DNA of 64,000 nt, from positions 186,001 to 250,000 of the forward strand of contig NZ_SJNZ01000001.1 in assembly GCF_004331155.1 (NCBI RefSeq), in the 5' to 3' direction. Below the pieces are notes generated by a model that worked only from the letters and a program-made list of their open reading frames with translations, ran no database searches and was not told the origin of the DNA. Position numbers and translations under genes: made by a program. This stretch comes from Acinetobacter terrestris (GTDB lineage: Bacteria > Pseudomonadota > Gammaproteobacteria > Pseudomonadales > Moraxellaceae). Numbering within the stretch: the first letter of the stretch is position 1; each line of letters begins with the position of its first letter. Below, piece by piece: positions 56,415-64,000 of the stretch.

Positions 56415-57167
56415 ATGCCCCCCTTTTTAATTCTTATGATCAGCAATAAACAAACTTCCCTTTTTTTAAAACAAATGCGGGAACAATACCCGACAGCGTT
56501 TAAAAGAAATTATTTGTTTTATAGCATGATCAAAACCAAGGGCATTTTAGATGAGTTGAAAGAACTGATTCCGTGGGTTCTTGCAGTGATGATTTTCGTA
56601 TCATTATCTATGAGTGGGGGGCATTTTATTTCGCTTCAACTTCCACAATTTGATACTTTTCGCGCGCATGGCATTGCTGTTTTAGCCATCATGTTGCTGT
56701 TTATGCTGTATACCCCATTCGTTATCAAGCAGATCAAACACAGTTCAACCTCCCTCTATCAACACTTACGTCATACTCCGGTTAAACTCGCTGTTTTGAT
56801 TCTGCTTCAAGCTATTAATATTGCTTATATTGAAAGCACTTTTTTAGAAGTGATTCTATTCTTCTTCGCTTTAAGTTTTGGTTTTATACGCTTTTATAAA
56901 GAAAATATGTTCCGTGAAGACACTCAAAATGAGCAATATTTTTATCTGCAAGAAACGCGTCGCATCTGCTTTTGGTCCTATAAACAAATTTTAAAAATTA
57001 AATTTAAAATTTTATTGAGTGCTAAAAATTCAAAGGCTCGTCATGCCCTTGAACGACAAGAAAAAAAGTTTATCGAACTGCATATTCAGCTGATTCGTTA
57101 TGAAAATGAACTCTGTAAAACCCATAAACATGTAGATGTTGAAACCTATTTAGATAGCTTGATGTAA
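56415..57167 (+). CDS. Hypothetical membrane protein, 250 residues
   Basis: Unknown family. Three to four hydrophobic segments (about 52-73, 83-105, 125-160), then a long basic, helical cytoplasmic-type tail from about 165 to the end with many Lys/Arg/Glu (ILKIKFKILLSAKNSKARHA). A second ATG at 56436 (MISNKQT) is an equally good start; neither has a ribosome binding site. Stands alone. Confidence 0.65.
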   Translation: MPPFLILMISNKQTSLFLKQMREQYPTAFKRNYLFYSMIKTKGILDELKELIPWVLAVMIFVSLSMSGGHFISLQLPQFDTFRAHGIAVLAIMLLFMLYTPFVIKQIKHSSTSLYQHLRHTPVKLAVLILLQAINIAYIESTFLEVILFFFALSFGFIRFYKENMFREDTQNEQYFYLQETRRICFWSYKQILKIKFKILLSAKNSKARHALERQEKKFIELHIQLIRYENELCKTHKHVDVETYLDSLM

Positions 57168-57379
57168 ATATTAAAAGTTTCATTCCCTGATCTGTTTTTT
57201 ATTAGAAAATGATTATTTTTTTGCTGCGCTCAATAAAGGGAAAAGTATTCATGATCATGCAGAAAACTCTCACAAATAAACTATTTTTTAGTTATAAATA
57301 CATGAATTGATTGAAAAGAAAGCAAACACACCGAAAGATGCTTGCCAAGTTTTATTTCGTCCTCTATTATTGCCGACAT

Positions 57380-57465
57380 GCCCGAGTGGTGAAATCGGTA
57401 GACACAGGGGATTTAAAATCCCCCGCCCACAAAGCGTGCCAGTTCGAGTCTGGCCTCGGGCACCA
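57380..57465 (+). tRNA. tRNA-Leu (anticodon UAA)
   Basis: Acceptor GCCCGAG / CTCGGGC, discriminator A and encoded CCA (57463-57465). Anticodon stem GGGGA / TCCCC with loop TTTAAAA gives UAA at 57414-57416. Long variable arm and T-arm CCAGTTCGAGTCTGG are present. Confidence 0.97.
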
Positions 57466-57497
57466 TTTTAAAACTGATTAAAATGGTGCAATAAAAG

Positions 57498-57521
57498 ACC
57501 CAGCGATAAGCTGGTTTTTTT
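57498..57521 (+). terminator. Terminator after tRNA-Leu
   Basis: CCAGC / GCTGG stem with a short loop followed by seven T. Confidence 0.8.
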
Positions 57522-57571
57522 ATGCCTAAATTATTAAACTACAATCAAACTAATAAAAAGAAATAATAAAA

Positions 57572-57991
57572 ATGAACACAAATAACTTGCCACGCATGCT
57601 GTATTTCAGCCTGCTTATATTGCTTATCTCACCCTTTACTTATGCAGCCGAGCCAGAGCCAAAAATACCGAATCAGGTCATCTATTCTTTATTTTCTGGA
57701 ACAATAACCCAAGATAAAGATCAGCTTATCTTACATCATTGCACTTTAGCCAAAGATCCGTACCTGCTTGAGTTTAATCATGCACAAGATGAAAAACGGA
57801 TTCGCTCACTGCTGCAACAAGAGCCAAATTTTTGGCTTAATTTAAGAGCGAGTGCTTATCTAAAAAATGAAAAACGCTACTTAACGGTGGATGGGATAGC
57901 AGAGATCCATCCCAAAGAAAGCTGCCATCTTTCCAAAATGTTATTTGATTTAAATAAATCTTCGAATCTTAAACTAACCAATAGAGAGTGA
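57572..57991 (+). CDS. Hypothetical exported protein, 139 residues
   Basis: Unknown family. A clear signal peptide (positive start, hydrophobic LYFSLLILLISPF, cleavage after TYA about residue 25) predicts a periplasmic or secreted protein. The mature part has two cysteines (HHCTLAK and ESCHLSK) that could form a disulfide, and a charged, mixed alpha/beta composition. It overlaps nothing and ends two bases from the convergent DUF5713 gene. Confidence 0.65.
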   Translation: MNTNNLPRMLYFSLLILLISPFTYAAEPEPKIPNQVIYSLFSGTITQDKDQLILHHCTLAKDPYLLEFNHAQDEKRIRSLLQQEPNFWLNLRASAYLKNEKRYLTVDGIAEIHPKESCHLSKMLFDLNKSSNLKLTNRE

Positions 57992-57992
57992 C

Positions 57993-58307
57993 TTACCACT
58001 CTCTATTAGATACCAATTCTTCCATTTCAATATCCATATAACCGTGATCTTGCACCACCATCATCATGGCTTCAGCAATATAATCAGCCGCAGTATCATC
58101 TAATGATGAATCAAGATCTTCAAACTGCGGTTTCATCTTGTTAATGAAAACAACTGTTTCGGCAGCAAAACGATAAATTTCAACTTCAGACAAATCAGGC
58201 TTTGCTACTTTTTTCGCAAACTGCTTAATTGTCTGTTTAACTTCAGCCACCAGAATATCGGGATAATATTCATCATCAAACATCGGGAGAAGTAAATTTT
58301 CAAACAT
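57993..58307 (-). CDS. DUF5713-like hypothetical protein
   Basis: 104 residues from MFENLLLPMFDDEYYPD at 58307; a longer frame begins 15 codons earlier. The MFDDEYYPDILV start followed by a helical, acidic body (VAEVKQTIKQFAKKV, SSLDDTAADYIAEAMMMV) resembles the DUF5713 family. Function unknown. Assigned by recollection of the family pattern only. Confidence 0.65.
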   Translation of the reverse strand: MFENLLLPMFDDEYYPDILVAEVKQTIKQFAKKVAKPDLSEVEIYRFAAETVVFINKMKPQFEDLDSSLDDTAADYIAEAMMMVVQDHGYMDIEMEELVSNREW

Positions 58308-58662
58308 ACAAAACTCAAAAAAGACACGTGTTAAAGCGAGCCTGTATAACACAAAGCAATAAAATTACCAAACTAAACCATAAAAAAAGACTGTGTACTT
58401 ACCCACCCTATTTTTTATTTAAACTTCCTGTATGCAATTAAACTGGAATCATCTCTTATGCACTTTAAGTAACTCACTAATTAATTAAAGATTATAGGTA
58501 TGTACACTACACGCTCTTTGCTGGCTAGTTATCAAATGAACTGCACAAATAAAAAAATAAGTATTAAGTCCACTTAAATACATGCAGAATTCATGGAATA
58601 TATGCACAGATTAGCTTTTAAAACATTTATATAACAAAGCCCTACTGCACAATATTAACTAA
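58308..58662. other. Spacer upstream of a pseudogene
   Basis: About 350 AT-rich bases with no gene. The missing 5' half of the pseudogene cannot be traced here. Confidence 0.45.
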
Positions 58663-58959
58663 AGCTATCCACAAACAGCCAGAACGACAAAAGAAGATGC
58701 TTTGTCTTATTTTGTGGGAGGAAATCCAAATTTTCCGGGTGACAAAGGCTTTGCACTCGCTGGCTGGGAAAAGTGCGAAGTCGATAATGCTGCTATAAAT
58801 ATATCGGGTGATAGTACAACCAGTTTCGGTAAAGTTCACTTCACCAACAAGAATGGCGAAGTAACCACGGTCGATAAAACCTGGAAATTTGTAAAAGATA
58901 ACGCAGGAAAATTACGCATTATTGTTCACCATTCTTCGCTTGAGAATAAAGCCAAATGA
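58663..58959 (+). pseudogene. 5'-truncated NTF2-like (CaMKII-AD-type) protein remnant
   Basis: The frame from the stop at 58660 reads SYPQTARTTKEDALSYFVGG, then FALAGWEKCEVDNA and ends KLRIIVHHSSL before a short tail. This is the C-terminal part of a small NTF2-fold family in which TKEGALSYFVGG, FALKPW and HHSSLPY are conserved, but the expected N-terminal half and a start codon are absent. The nearest possible start (TTG at 58702) would miss the fold's first strand. Family membership is from memory. Confidence 0.55.
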
Positions 58960-58972
58960 TTAACTATTAAAG

Positions 58973-59006
58973 CAAAAAAGCCCGATAACCTATCGAGCTT
59001 TTTCTT
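58973..59006 (-). terminator. Terminator of folP
   Basis: AAAGC, CGATA / TATCG, GCTTT with one-base bulges, T runs on both sides; between the remnant and folP, probably serving both strands. Confidence 0.75.
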
Positions 59007-59008
59007 AC

Positions 59009-59866
59009 TTATACACCTAGATGATTCATTGCATTCCAGACTTTAATGGCATCATTCATCGCTTTGACATCATGCGCTCGTACCATACAAGCACCCTGTT
59101 GAATACTCATCAGATGTGCTGCGACCGAACCTATGGCACGGTTTTGTGCATCCGCCCCGCCCAGTGCTTCTCCAATAAAACGCTTTCTGGAAAGTGCAGA
59201 TAAAATGGGATAACCCATGTCATTTAATTTATAAAATTCATTTAATAATTTTAAGTTTTGCTGTGCATTTTTAGCAAAACCAAAACCCGGATCAACCATG
59301 ATATTTTCAGGTTTTACCCCTGCTGTTAAAGCATCATCGACACGCTGTTGTAGCTCTTTAATTACATCTGTGGTTACATTATCATATTGATTTAAATTAT
59401 TCATGATGGTGGGTTCACCACGCATATGCATAATGATGACAGGTATATTCAGTTCAGCCGCCGTGTCGAGTGCCTGTGGACGGGTTAATGCACGCACATC
59501 ATTCCAGATATGCGCGCCCGCTTGCACTGCTGCACGCATCACTTCCGGCTGTGAAGTGTCAATCGAGATAATCACATCATGCTTTGATAATTCTTCTACC
59601 ACGGGTACCACTCGACGGATTTCTTCTTCAACGTCCACCGCAGATGCTCCCGGACGTGTGGATTCGCCACCGACATCAATCACGGTTGCTCCATCAGTCA
59701 TCATTTGCAGTGCATAAGTTAGCGCCTGATCTTTTCCATTATGCTTCCCCCCATCACTAAAAGAGTCTGGAGTAACATTCAAAATGCCCATGACATGCGG
59801 TTGAGATAGATCAAGACTTAGCCGTCCACATTGCAATACTCGTTTTGGTAATGGCATCAACCGCAT
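59009..59866 (-). CDS. folP: Dihydropteroate synthase
   Basis: Joins p-aminobenzoate to dihydropterin pyrophosphate in folate synthesis; the target of sulfonamides. 285 residues, TIM barrel. MGILNVTPDSFSDGG (about 26-40), IDVGGESTRPGA, DTSQPEVMRAA and DPGFGFAKN are all intact, as is SRKRFIG, the pAB/sulfonamide site. GGAG lies seven bases before the ATG. Downstream of ftsH as in E. coli, where rlmE-ftsH-folP form one cluster. Confidence 0.96.
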   Translation of the reverse strand: MRLMPLPKRVLQCGRLSLDLSQPHVMGILNVTPDSFSDGGKHNGKDQALTYALQMMTDGATVIDVGGESTRPGASAVDVEEEIRRVVPVVEELSKHDVIISIDTSQPEVMRAAVQAGAHIWNDVRALTRPQALDTAAELNIPVIIMHMRGEPTIMNNLNQYDNVTTDVIKELQQRVDDALTAGVKPENIMVDPGFGFAKNAQQNLKLLNEFYKLNDMGYPILSALSRKRFIGEALGGADAQNRAIGSVAAHLMSIQQGACMVRAHDVKAMNDAIKVWNAMNHLGV

Positions 59867-59953
59867 AATAACTCTCCTTAATATCTAATCCACAGTGTAT
59901 CAAGAGTTGCTTTTATTCTGGCTGAAATCTTTTCAAACTCTCAACTTTTAAGC

Positions 59954-59986
59954 ATAAAAAAGAGCCTCAATTGAGACTCTTTTTCG
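59954..59986 (-). terminator. Terminator between ftsH and folP
   Basis: Nested stem AAAGAG, CTCAA / TTGAG, CTCTTT, with A and T runs on both sides. Implies folP has some independent transcription. Confidence 0.75.
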
Positions 59987-60002
59987 CACCAAACCTAAAG
60001 CA

Positions 60003-61892
60003 TTAGCTTGCAGGTAATGGTGGTGGTGTTGCTGGACCATCAGTAGGTGTTACATCAATTACTGGATTGTCAGCAATATATACCTTAGGTGGTTGAGGTT
60101 CACGACCTTCCATGATGTCACGGATTTGGTCACGATCAATAGTTTCCCATTCCATCAACGCTTTAACCATTGCATGGGCAACATCTTTCTTACTTTCTAG
60201 GATATCGCGTGCAATTTTATATTGCTCATCCAGAATTCGACGAATCTCACGATCCACTTCTAGTTGGGTCGTTTCAGAAATACTGCGGCTACCAATACTG
60301 CCCATGAAAGATTGCTGTGCATCTTCTTCATAGACCATCACGCCCATTTTGTCAGACATACCGTATTTGGTCACCATTGCACGTGCCATTTTGGTTGCAC
60401 GCTCAAAATCGTTTGATGCGCCGGTAGACATTTGATTAATGAATACTTCTTCAGCAATACGACCACCAAATAAAATGGAAAGTTCATTCAACATTTTGTC
60501 TTTATAATGGCTGGTTTGATCAAACTCAGGTAACTGCCAAGTTACACCTAAAGCCCAACCACGCGGCATAATGGTTACTTTATGCACCGGGTCTGTTCCT
60601 GGTAAACTTTCAGCAACAATCGCATGACCTGCTTCATGGTAAGCCGTAGCTCGACGTTCTTCATCACGAAGCACCATCGATTTACGCTCTGGCCCCATGT
60701 ACAACTTGTCTTTTGCATCTTCAAAGTCATGCATATCAACTGTGTTCTTGTTGCGACGTGCTGCAAAAAGTGCCGCTTCATTTACAAGATTCGCCAATTG
60801 TGCGCCCGAGAAACCAGGCGTACCACGTGCAAGAACTTTTACATCCACACCCGTAACAGAAGGCAATTTTTTCATGTGAACATTCAGAATTTGTTCACGA
60901 CCTTTAATGTCAGGAAGACCTACCATTACTTGACGGTCAAAACGACCCGGACGAAGTAAGGCTTTATCCAGTACATCTGCACGGTTGGTTGCAGCGATAA
61001 CAATAATACCTTCGTTACCTTCAAAACCATCCATTTCAACCAGCATCTGGTTCAATGTTTGTTCACGCTCATCATGACCACCACCGGTACCTGAACCACG
61101 GTGACGACCCACCGCATCAATCTCATCAATAAAGATGATACATGGCGCATGGCGTTTTGCCTGTTCAAACATATCACGGACACGGGATGCACCCACACCC
61201 ACGAACATTTCAACGAAGTCAGAACCGGAAATACTGAAGAATGGAACTTTTGCCTCACCTGCAATGGCTTTGGCAAGTAAAGTTTTACCGGTACCTGGAG
61301 GACCAACCATTAAAACACCACGTGGAATACTTGCACCGAGACGTTTAAATTTGGTTGGATCTTTCAGGAAATCGACAATTTCTACAACTTCTTGTTTAGC
61401 TTCATCACAGCCAGCCACATCTGCAAACGTTACTTTGATTTGGTCATCTGAAAGCATTTTTGCTTTTGACTTACCAAAACTCATCGGTCCGCTTTTACCA
61501 CCGGCACCACCACCCATGTTGCGCATAAAGAACATGAATAACAAAATGATCAAAAGTACAGGGAAGCTGGCGATAAGAAGTTGCATCAACAAGCCTTGAC
61601 GCGCAGGGGCAGTACCCTCTACGACAACGCCTTGTTTAATGAGGTTTGGCATAAGTTCTGGGTCTTGAATCGCAGGACGGATACTCTCAAACTCTGAACC
61701 GTTTGTTTTTTCACCACGAATTCTTTCACCATCAATTGTGACTTGCTTAATTTGACCAGCATTCACCGCTGAAACAAACTCTGAATAATTCATTGCTGTC
61801 GGTTGATTGCGGTCACTGATGTTGCTGAAAATTAGAATCAGCACACCGAGTATAACCAGCCACAATACGGCATTCTTGAAGAGATCGCTCAA
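60003..61892 (-). CDS. ftsH: ATP-dependent zinc metalloprotease FtsH
   Basis: Hexameric membrane protease that degrades misfolded membrane proteins and regulators such as LpxC. 629 residues. Two membrane helices (about 8-24 and 104-124), AAA domain with Walker A GPPGTGKT (197-204), pore motif FVEMFVG, Walker B FIDEIDA and SRH around 303-320, then zinc site HEAGH at 419-423. The tail is Pro-rich ([14 protein letters not shown]). Confidence 0.98.
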   Translation of the reverse strand: MSDLFKNAVLWLVILGVLILIFSNISDRNQPTAMNYSEFVSAVNAGQIKQVTIDGERIRGEKTNGSEFESIRPAIQDPELMPNLIKQGVVVEGTAPARQGLLMQLLIASFPVLLIILLFMFFMRNMGGGAGGKSGPMSFGKSKAKMLSDDQIKVTFADVAGCDEAKQEVVEIVDFLKDPTKFKRLGASIPRGVLMVGPPGTGKTLLAKAIAGEAKVPFFSISGSDFVEMFVGVGASRVRDMFEQAKRHAPCIIFIDEIDAVGRHRGSGTGGGHDEREQTLNQMLVEMDGFEGNEGIIVIAATNRADVLDKALLRPGRFDRQVMVGLPDIKGREQILNVHMKKLPSVTGVDVKVLARGTPGFSGAQLANLVNEAALFAARRNKNTVDMHDFEDAKDKLYMGPERKSMVLRDEERRATAYHEAGHAIVAESLPGTDPVHKVTIMPRGWALGVTWQLPEFDQTSHYKDKMLNELSILFGGRIAEEVFINQMSTGASNDFERATKMARAMVTKYGMSDKMGVMVYEEDAQQSFMGSIGSRSISETTQLEVDREIRRILDEQYKIARDILESKKDVAHAMVKALMEWETIDRDQIRDIMEGREPQPPKVYIADNPVIDVTPTDGPATPPPLPAS

Positions 61893-62023
61893 AGCTTTAT
61901 TCCCATATCAATCTAATTTGATCATGCCCAAAATGGGTGACCTTAATATAAGCTGAAGATCAGCTGTGCAATATTTTAAAAATGTACAAAATGCACAATT
62001 TTTAACGTCTTGGCAAGTAAACT

Positions 62024-62674
62024 TTATATAGAAGCCTTCTTGCGCCCTTGTCCGATCAAAAATACTTCTTTAGAACGGGCACGTGAAGCAGCAGGTTTTG
62101 CTGTCTTTAACACATCGAAGCTATCTACGACTTGTTTACGGAATTCATCAAATCCTGTGCCCTGGAACACCTTGACCACAAACTGCCCTTTCGGTCCTAA
62201 AACCTTGTTGGCGAAATCTAAAGCAAGTTCACACAAGTAGATTTGACGCGGTTGATCTACAGCCTTGTTACCTGATGTATTGGGGGCCATATCTGAAATT
62301 ACAACGTCTACAGTGCGTCCGTTTAAAAGATTTAACAATTTTTCGAAAACTTCTTCTTCTCGGAAGTCACCTTGCAAAAAAGTAACATCAGGCAATGCAT
62401 CCATTTCCAGGATATCGGAAGCAATCAGCAAACCTTTATCGCCGACTAATTTTCCGGCAATTTGCGACCAGCTCCCTGGGGCAGCACCCAGATCGACCAC
62501 GGTCATACCGGGTTTGATAATTTTGTATTTTTCTTGCATTTCAAGAAGCTTATAGGCAGCACGCGCACGATAGCCTTCCTTCTGTGCTTTTTTCACAAAC
62601 GGATCGTCTAAGTGCTCGCGCATCCAATCTCGACTGCTTTTCGATAACTTTTGGTTGGTAATGCGTGTCGCCAT
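62024..62674 (-). CDS. rlmE: 23S rRNA 2'-O-ribose U2552 methyltransferase
   Basis: SAM-dependent methyltransferase of the 50S A-site loop. 216 residues. Has the FtsJ pattern: [20 protein letters not shown] with RARAAYKL (catalytic Lys), SAM loop [24 protein letters not shown] with catalytic Asp, and [10 protein letters not shown] with the third catalytic residue Lys. Upstream of ftsH and divergent from yhbY, the arrangement known in E. coli. Confidence 0.96.
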   Translation of the reverse strand: MATRITNQKLSKSSRDWMREHLDDPFVKKAQKEGYRARAAYKLLEMQEKYKIIKPGMTVVDLGAAPGSWSQIAGKLVGDKGLLIASDILEMDALPDVTFLQGDFREEEVFEKLLNLLNGRTVDVVISDMAPNTSGNKAVDQPRQIYLCELALDFANKVLGPKGQFVVKVFQGTGFDEFRKQVVDSFDVLKTAKPAASRARSKEVFLIGQGRKKASI

Positions 62675-62868
62675 AACTCTCTAAATAATAAAAAACTTCT
62701 AATTCATGATTGTACGTGAAAAATATATCCCTTGCAGTATACATCTGTATCTAAATCTGATCTTTGGTATGTTTTTTTCAATAAACGAAATTGATTTTTT
62801 CACAGAATATAAAGCGTTTAAACCTGGCATTTGCTATACTAAGCCGTTTTTAAAATTAGGTTATCTTT

Positions 62869-63192
62869 ATGGCGGCTTTATCAATTCAGGAACGCAAGCG
62901 TTTGCGTCAAATCGGACATGCACTTAACCCAGTGGTTATGCTTGGCGGTCAAGGTTTGACTGAAAATGTCATCGAAGAAACAAACCGTGCTTTAAATGAT
63001 CATGAACTGATTAAAGTTAAAATTGCCGGTGAAGATCGCGAAGCACGTGTTGCTGCAATTAACGAAATTGCTCAAGTGACTGGCGCTGAAATAGTACAAA
63101 CGATTGGTAAAATTGCATTGCTTTATAAAAAAGCTGCAAAACAAAATCCAAAACTTTCGAATCTTGTACGCCACGCACATTTGTCTAACTAA
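62869..63192 (+). CDS. yhbY: Ribosome assembly RNA-binding protein YhbY
   Basis: 107 residues, one CRM domain binding pre-50S subunits. LSIQERKRLRQIGHALNPVV, then VMLGGQGLTENVIEE, the NDHELIKVKIAGEDREARVA stretch and GAEIVQTIGKIALLYKKA match the family. AGG lies eight bases before the ATG. Divergent from rlmE, a conserved arrangement that couples two 50S-biogenesis factors. Confidence 0.96.
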   Translation: MAALSIQERKRLRQIGHALNPVVMLGGQGLTENVIEETNRALNDHELIKVKIAGEDREARVAAINEIAQVTGAEIVQTIGKIALLYKKAAKQNPKLSNLVRHAHLSN

Positions 63193-63197
63193 GCTGT

Positions 63198-63737
63198 ATG
63201 GCCAGTTACGAACTTAATGCTTTCGATCGTCGCTTTCAATCTATCTCTTTAGTGGGCGCGATTGAACAACAAGGTCCATATGGTTTAAATGTGGGTTATT
63301 GGCTACGTGATCCAAATCAGCTCATGCAATGGCCTGAATTAGAACAGGGTAACCCACGTCAAGATTTCTTGTGGGAAAATACCTGTTATGAAATTTTTAT
63401 TGGCGTTCATGGCGAAGATTTCTATCGAGAAATTAACCTCTCTCCTTCACAAGCTTGGCAGGTCTATCAATTCGAGGAATATCGTTATCCTGAAGAGATG
63501 CCTCCGCAAGCTGCAAATGACATTGAACTGAATCAACTCAAACGCACACATTACGGTTTAAATGTGAGCCTGGATTTGAGCGAGTTTATGTTAAAGCACA
63601 AATTAAAATGGTCGGATATGTTCTTGGGTTTAAGTGCTGTACTGAACACCTCGCAAGGTACTCAATACTACGCGATGCAACACAGCAGCCCGAATGCAGA
63701 CTTTCACAACAAACGTGATTGGCTACATCAGTTCTAA
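63198..63737 (+). CDS. DOMON-like domain protein
   Basis: 179 residues with a beta-sandwich pattern: LVGAIEQQGPYGLNVGYWL, DFLWENTCYEIFIGVHGEDF, REINLSPSQAWQVYQFEEYR and ending SNADFHNKRDWLHQF-like text (HSSPNADFHNKRDWLHQF). No signal peptide. The segment FLWENTCYEIFI is a hallmark of the DOMON-like family in which a ligand is bound between sheets; function unknown. Begins 5 bases after yhbY, so cotranscribed. Confidence 0.82.
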   Translation: MASYELNAFDRRFQSISLVGAIEQQGPYGLNVGYWLRDPNQLMQWPELEQGNPRQDFLWENTCYEIFIGVHGEDFYREINLSPSQAWQVYQFEEYRYPEEMPPQAANDIELNQLKRTHYGLNVSLDLSEFMLKHKLKWSDMFLGLSAVLNTSQGTQYYAMQHSSPNADFHNKRDWLHQF

Positions 63738-63761
63738 AAAATAGTACGGATATTCGGCAAA

Positions 63762-63796
63762 TAAAAAAGTGAGGCATATGACCTCACTTTTTTATG
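63762..63796. terminator. Terminator of the yhbY unit
   Basis: Stem AAAAAAGTGAGG / CCTCACTTTTTT with loop CATATGA; symmetrical enough to serve both strands. Confidence 0.9.
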
Positions 63797-63914
63797 CTTT
63801 CAGTTTTTATGTTTTTAATACTTGTTTTATGTTTTCAAGACTTGGATTCAGGGAATATTACATATTGCGCCTATTCCCTGCCTTTAGTCTTTGATTTTTG
63901 CTTTGAATAAGAAA

Positions 63915-64000
63915 TCAGCTTTTTAAAGCTGGTTTTTCCTCAGCTTTCTCTGACACTTTTTTCCACACATCTAAAGTATGTTCTTTAGAACGTTTGAAAG
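63915..64000 (-). CDS. C-terminal end of an unidentified gene, cut by window edge
   Basis: The only open minus frame reads FKRSKEHTLDVWKKVSEKAE and ends EKPALKS before TGA at 63915-63917. It is a charged, helical, low-complexity tail. The rest lies outside the window and I cannot name it. Confidence 0.5.
   Translation of the reverse strand, partial: FKRSKEHTLDVWKKVSEKAEEKPALKS

Noticed and set aside
1..64000. CRISPR arrays, prophage, insertion sequences, rRNA operons
   Set aside because: No regularly spaced direct repeats, transposase, integrase other than XerC, capsid or rRNA sequences were seen.

Overview
The window looks like chromosomal DNA of an Acinetobacter species (Gammaproteobacteria, Moraxellaceae). 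The grounds are low-GC DNA, the gene orders lptM-lysA-dapF-xerC and yhbY/rlmE-ftsH-folP, a GyrA with Ser81/Glu85 in the quinolone region and a long insert in its C-terminal domain, the long (533-residue) isocitrate lyase, and many short genes separated by AT-rich spacers with clear intrinsic terminators. I cannot name the species. Most genes are housekeeping genes. I see no prophage, insertion sequence, CRISPR array or rRNA operon.

Layout. 1-5.1 kb: gyrA (cut by the window edge) and etfBA, all on the minus strand. 5.1-7.3 kb: LysE-type exporter divergent from an Lrp-type regulator, then an acetyltransferase and a small unknown. 7.6-11.1 kb: lptM-lysA-dapF, a terminator, and xerC. 11.2-14.4 kb: divergent amino-acid transporters (cycA and an alanine/glycine:cation symporter). 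14.5-17.8 kb: radA, a Tim44-like membrane protein with a 10-A tract, a Sel1-repeat protein. 17.9-19.5 kb: a small AT-rich accessory patch with a C39-peptidase-like protein lacking its cysteine and a SIR2-like DUF4917 protein. 19.6-22.9 kb: promoter, SAH riboswitch, ahcY, a palindromic repeat, metF, rsmE (the activated-methyl cycle). 23-31.8 kb: a membrane PAS-GGDEF-EAL protein, maeB, cca, and pdxB-epmA. 32-37.4 kb: a glutarate module (CoA-transferase, MFS transporter, gcdH and a divergent LysR). 37.7-43.9 kb: tRNA-Ser, greB, two lytic transglycosylases, an SCP2 protein, ttcA and htpX. 44-52.3 kb: DUF4112 protein, a solitary RND pump, a candidate micro-ORF, aceA and a LysR regulator. 52.4-58.4 kb: a CorC/HlyC-type membrane protein, a citrate transporter, tRNA-Leu and several unknowns. 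58.6-64 kb: a 5'-truncated pseudogene, folP, ftsH, rlmE, divergent yhbY, a DOMON-like protein and the end of one more gene.

How the genes fit together. The ahcY riboswitch ties S-adenosylhomocysteine level to ahcY expression, and metF supplies the methyl group for methionine regeneration. EtfAB would accept electrons from GcdH in glutarate oxidation, whose acetyl-CoA product enters the glyoxylate shunt through AceA, while MaeB returns malate to pyruvate. XerC, GyrA and RadA act on DNA topology and recombination. FtsH, HtpX, RlmE and YhbY form a membrane and ribosome quality-control set.

The items I would look at first are the SIR2-like/C39-like gene pair (17.9-19.5 kb), the four-DnaA-box cluster at 41.62-41.67 kb far from any replication genes, the micro-ORF at 48539 with a near-perfect ribosome binding site and a Cys-Asn-Cys-Tyr end, the A10 tract in the Tim44-like gene, and the terminator hairpin that contains the cca ribosome binding site.
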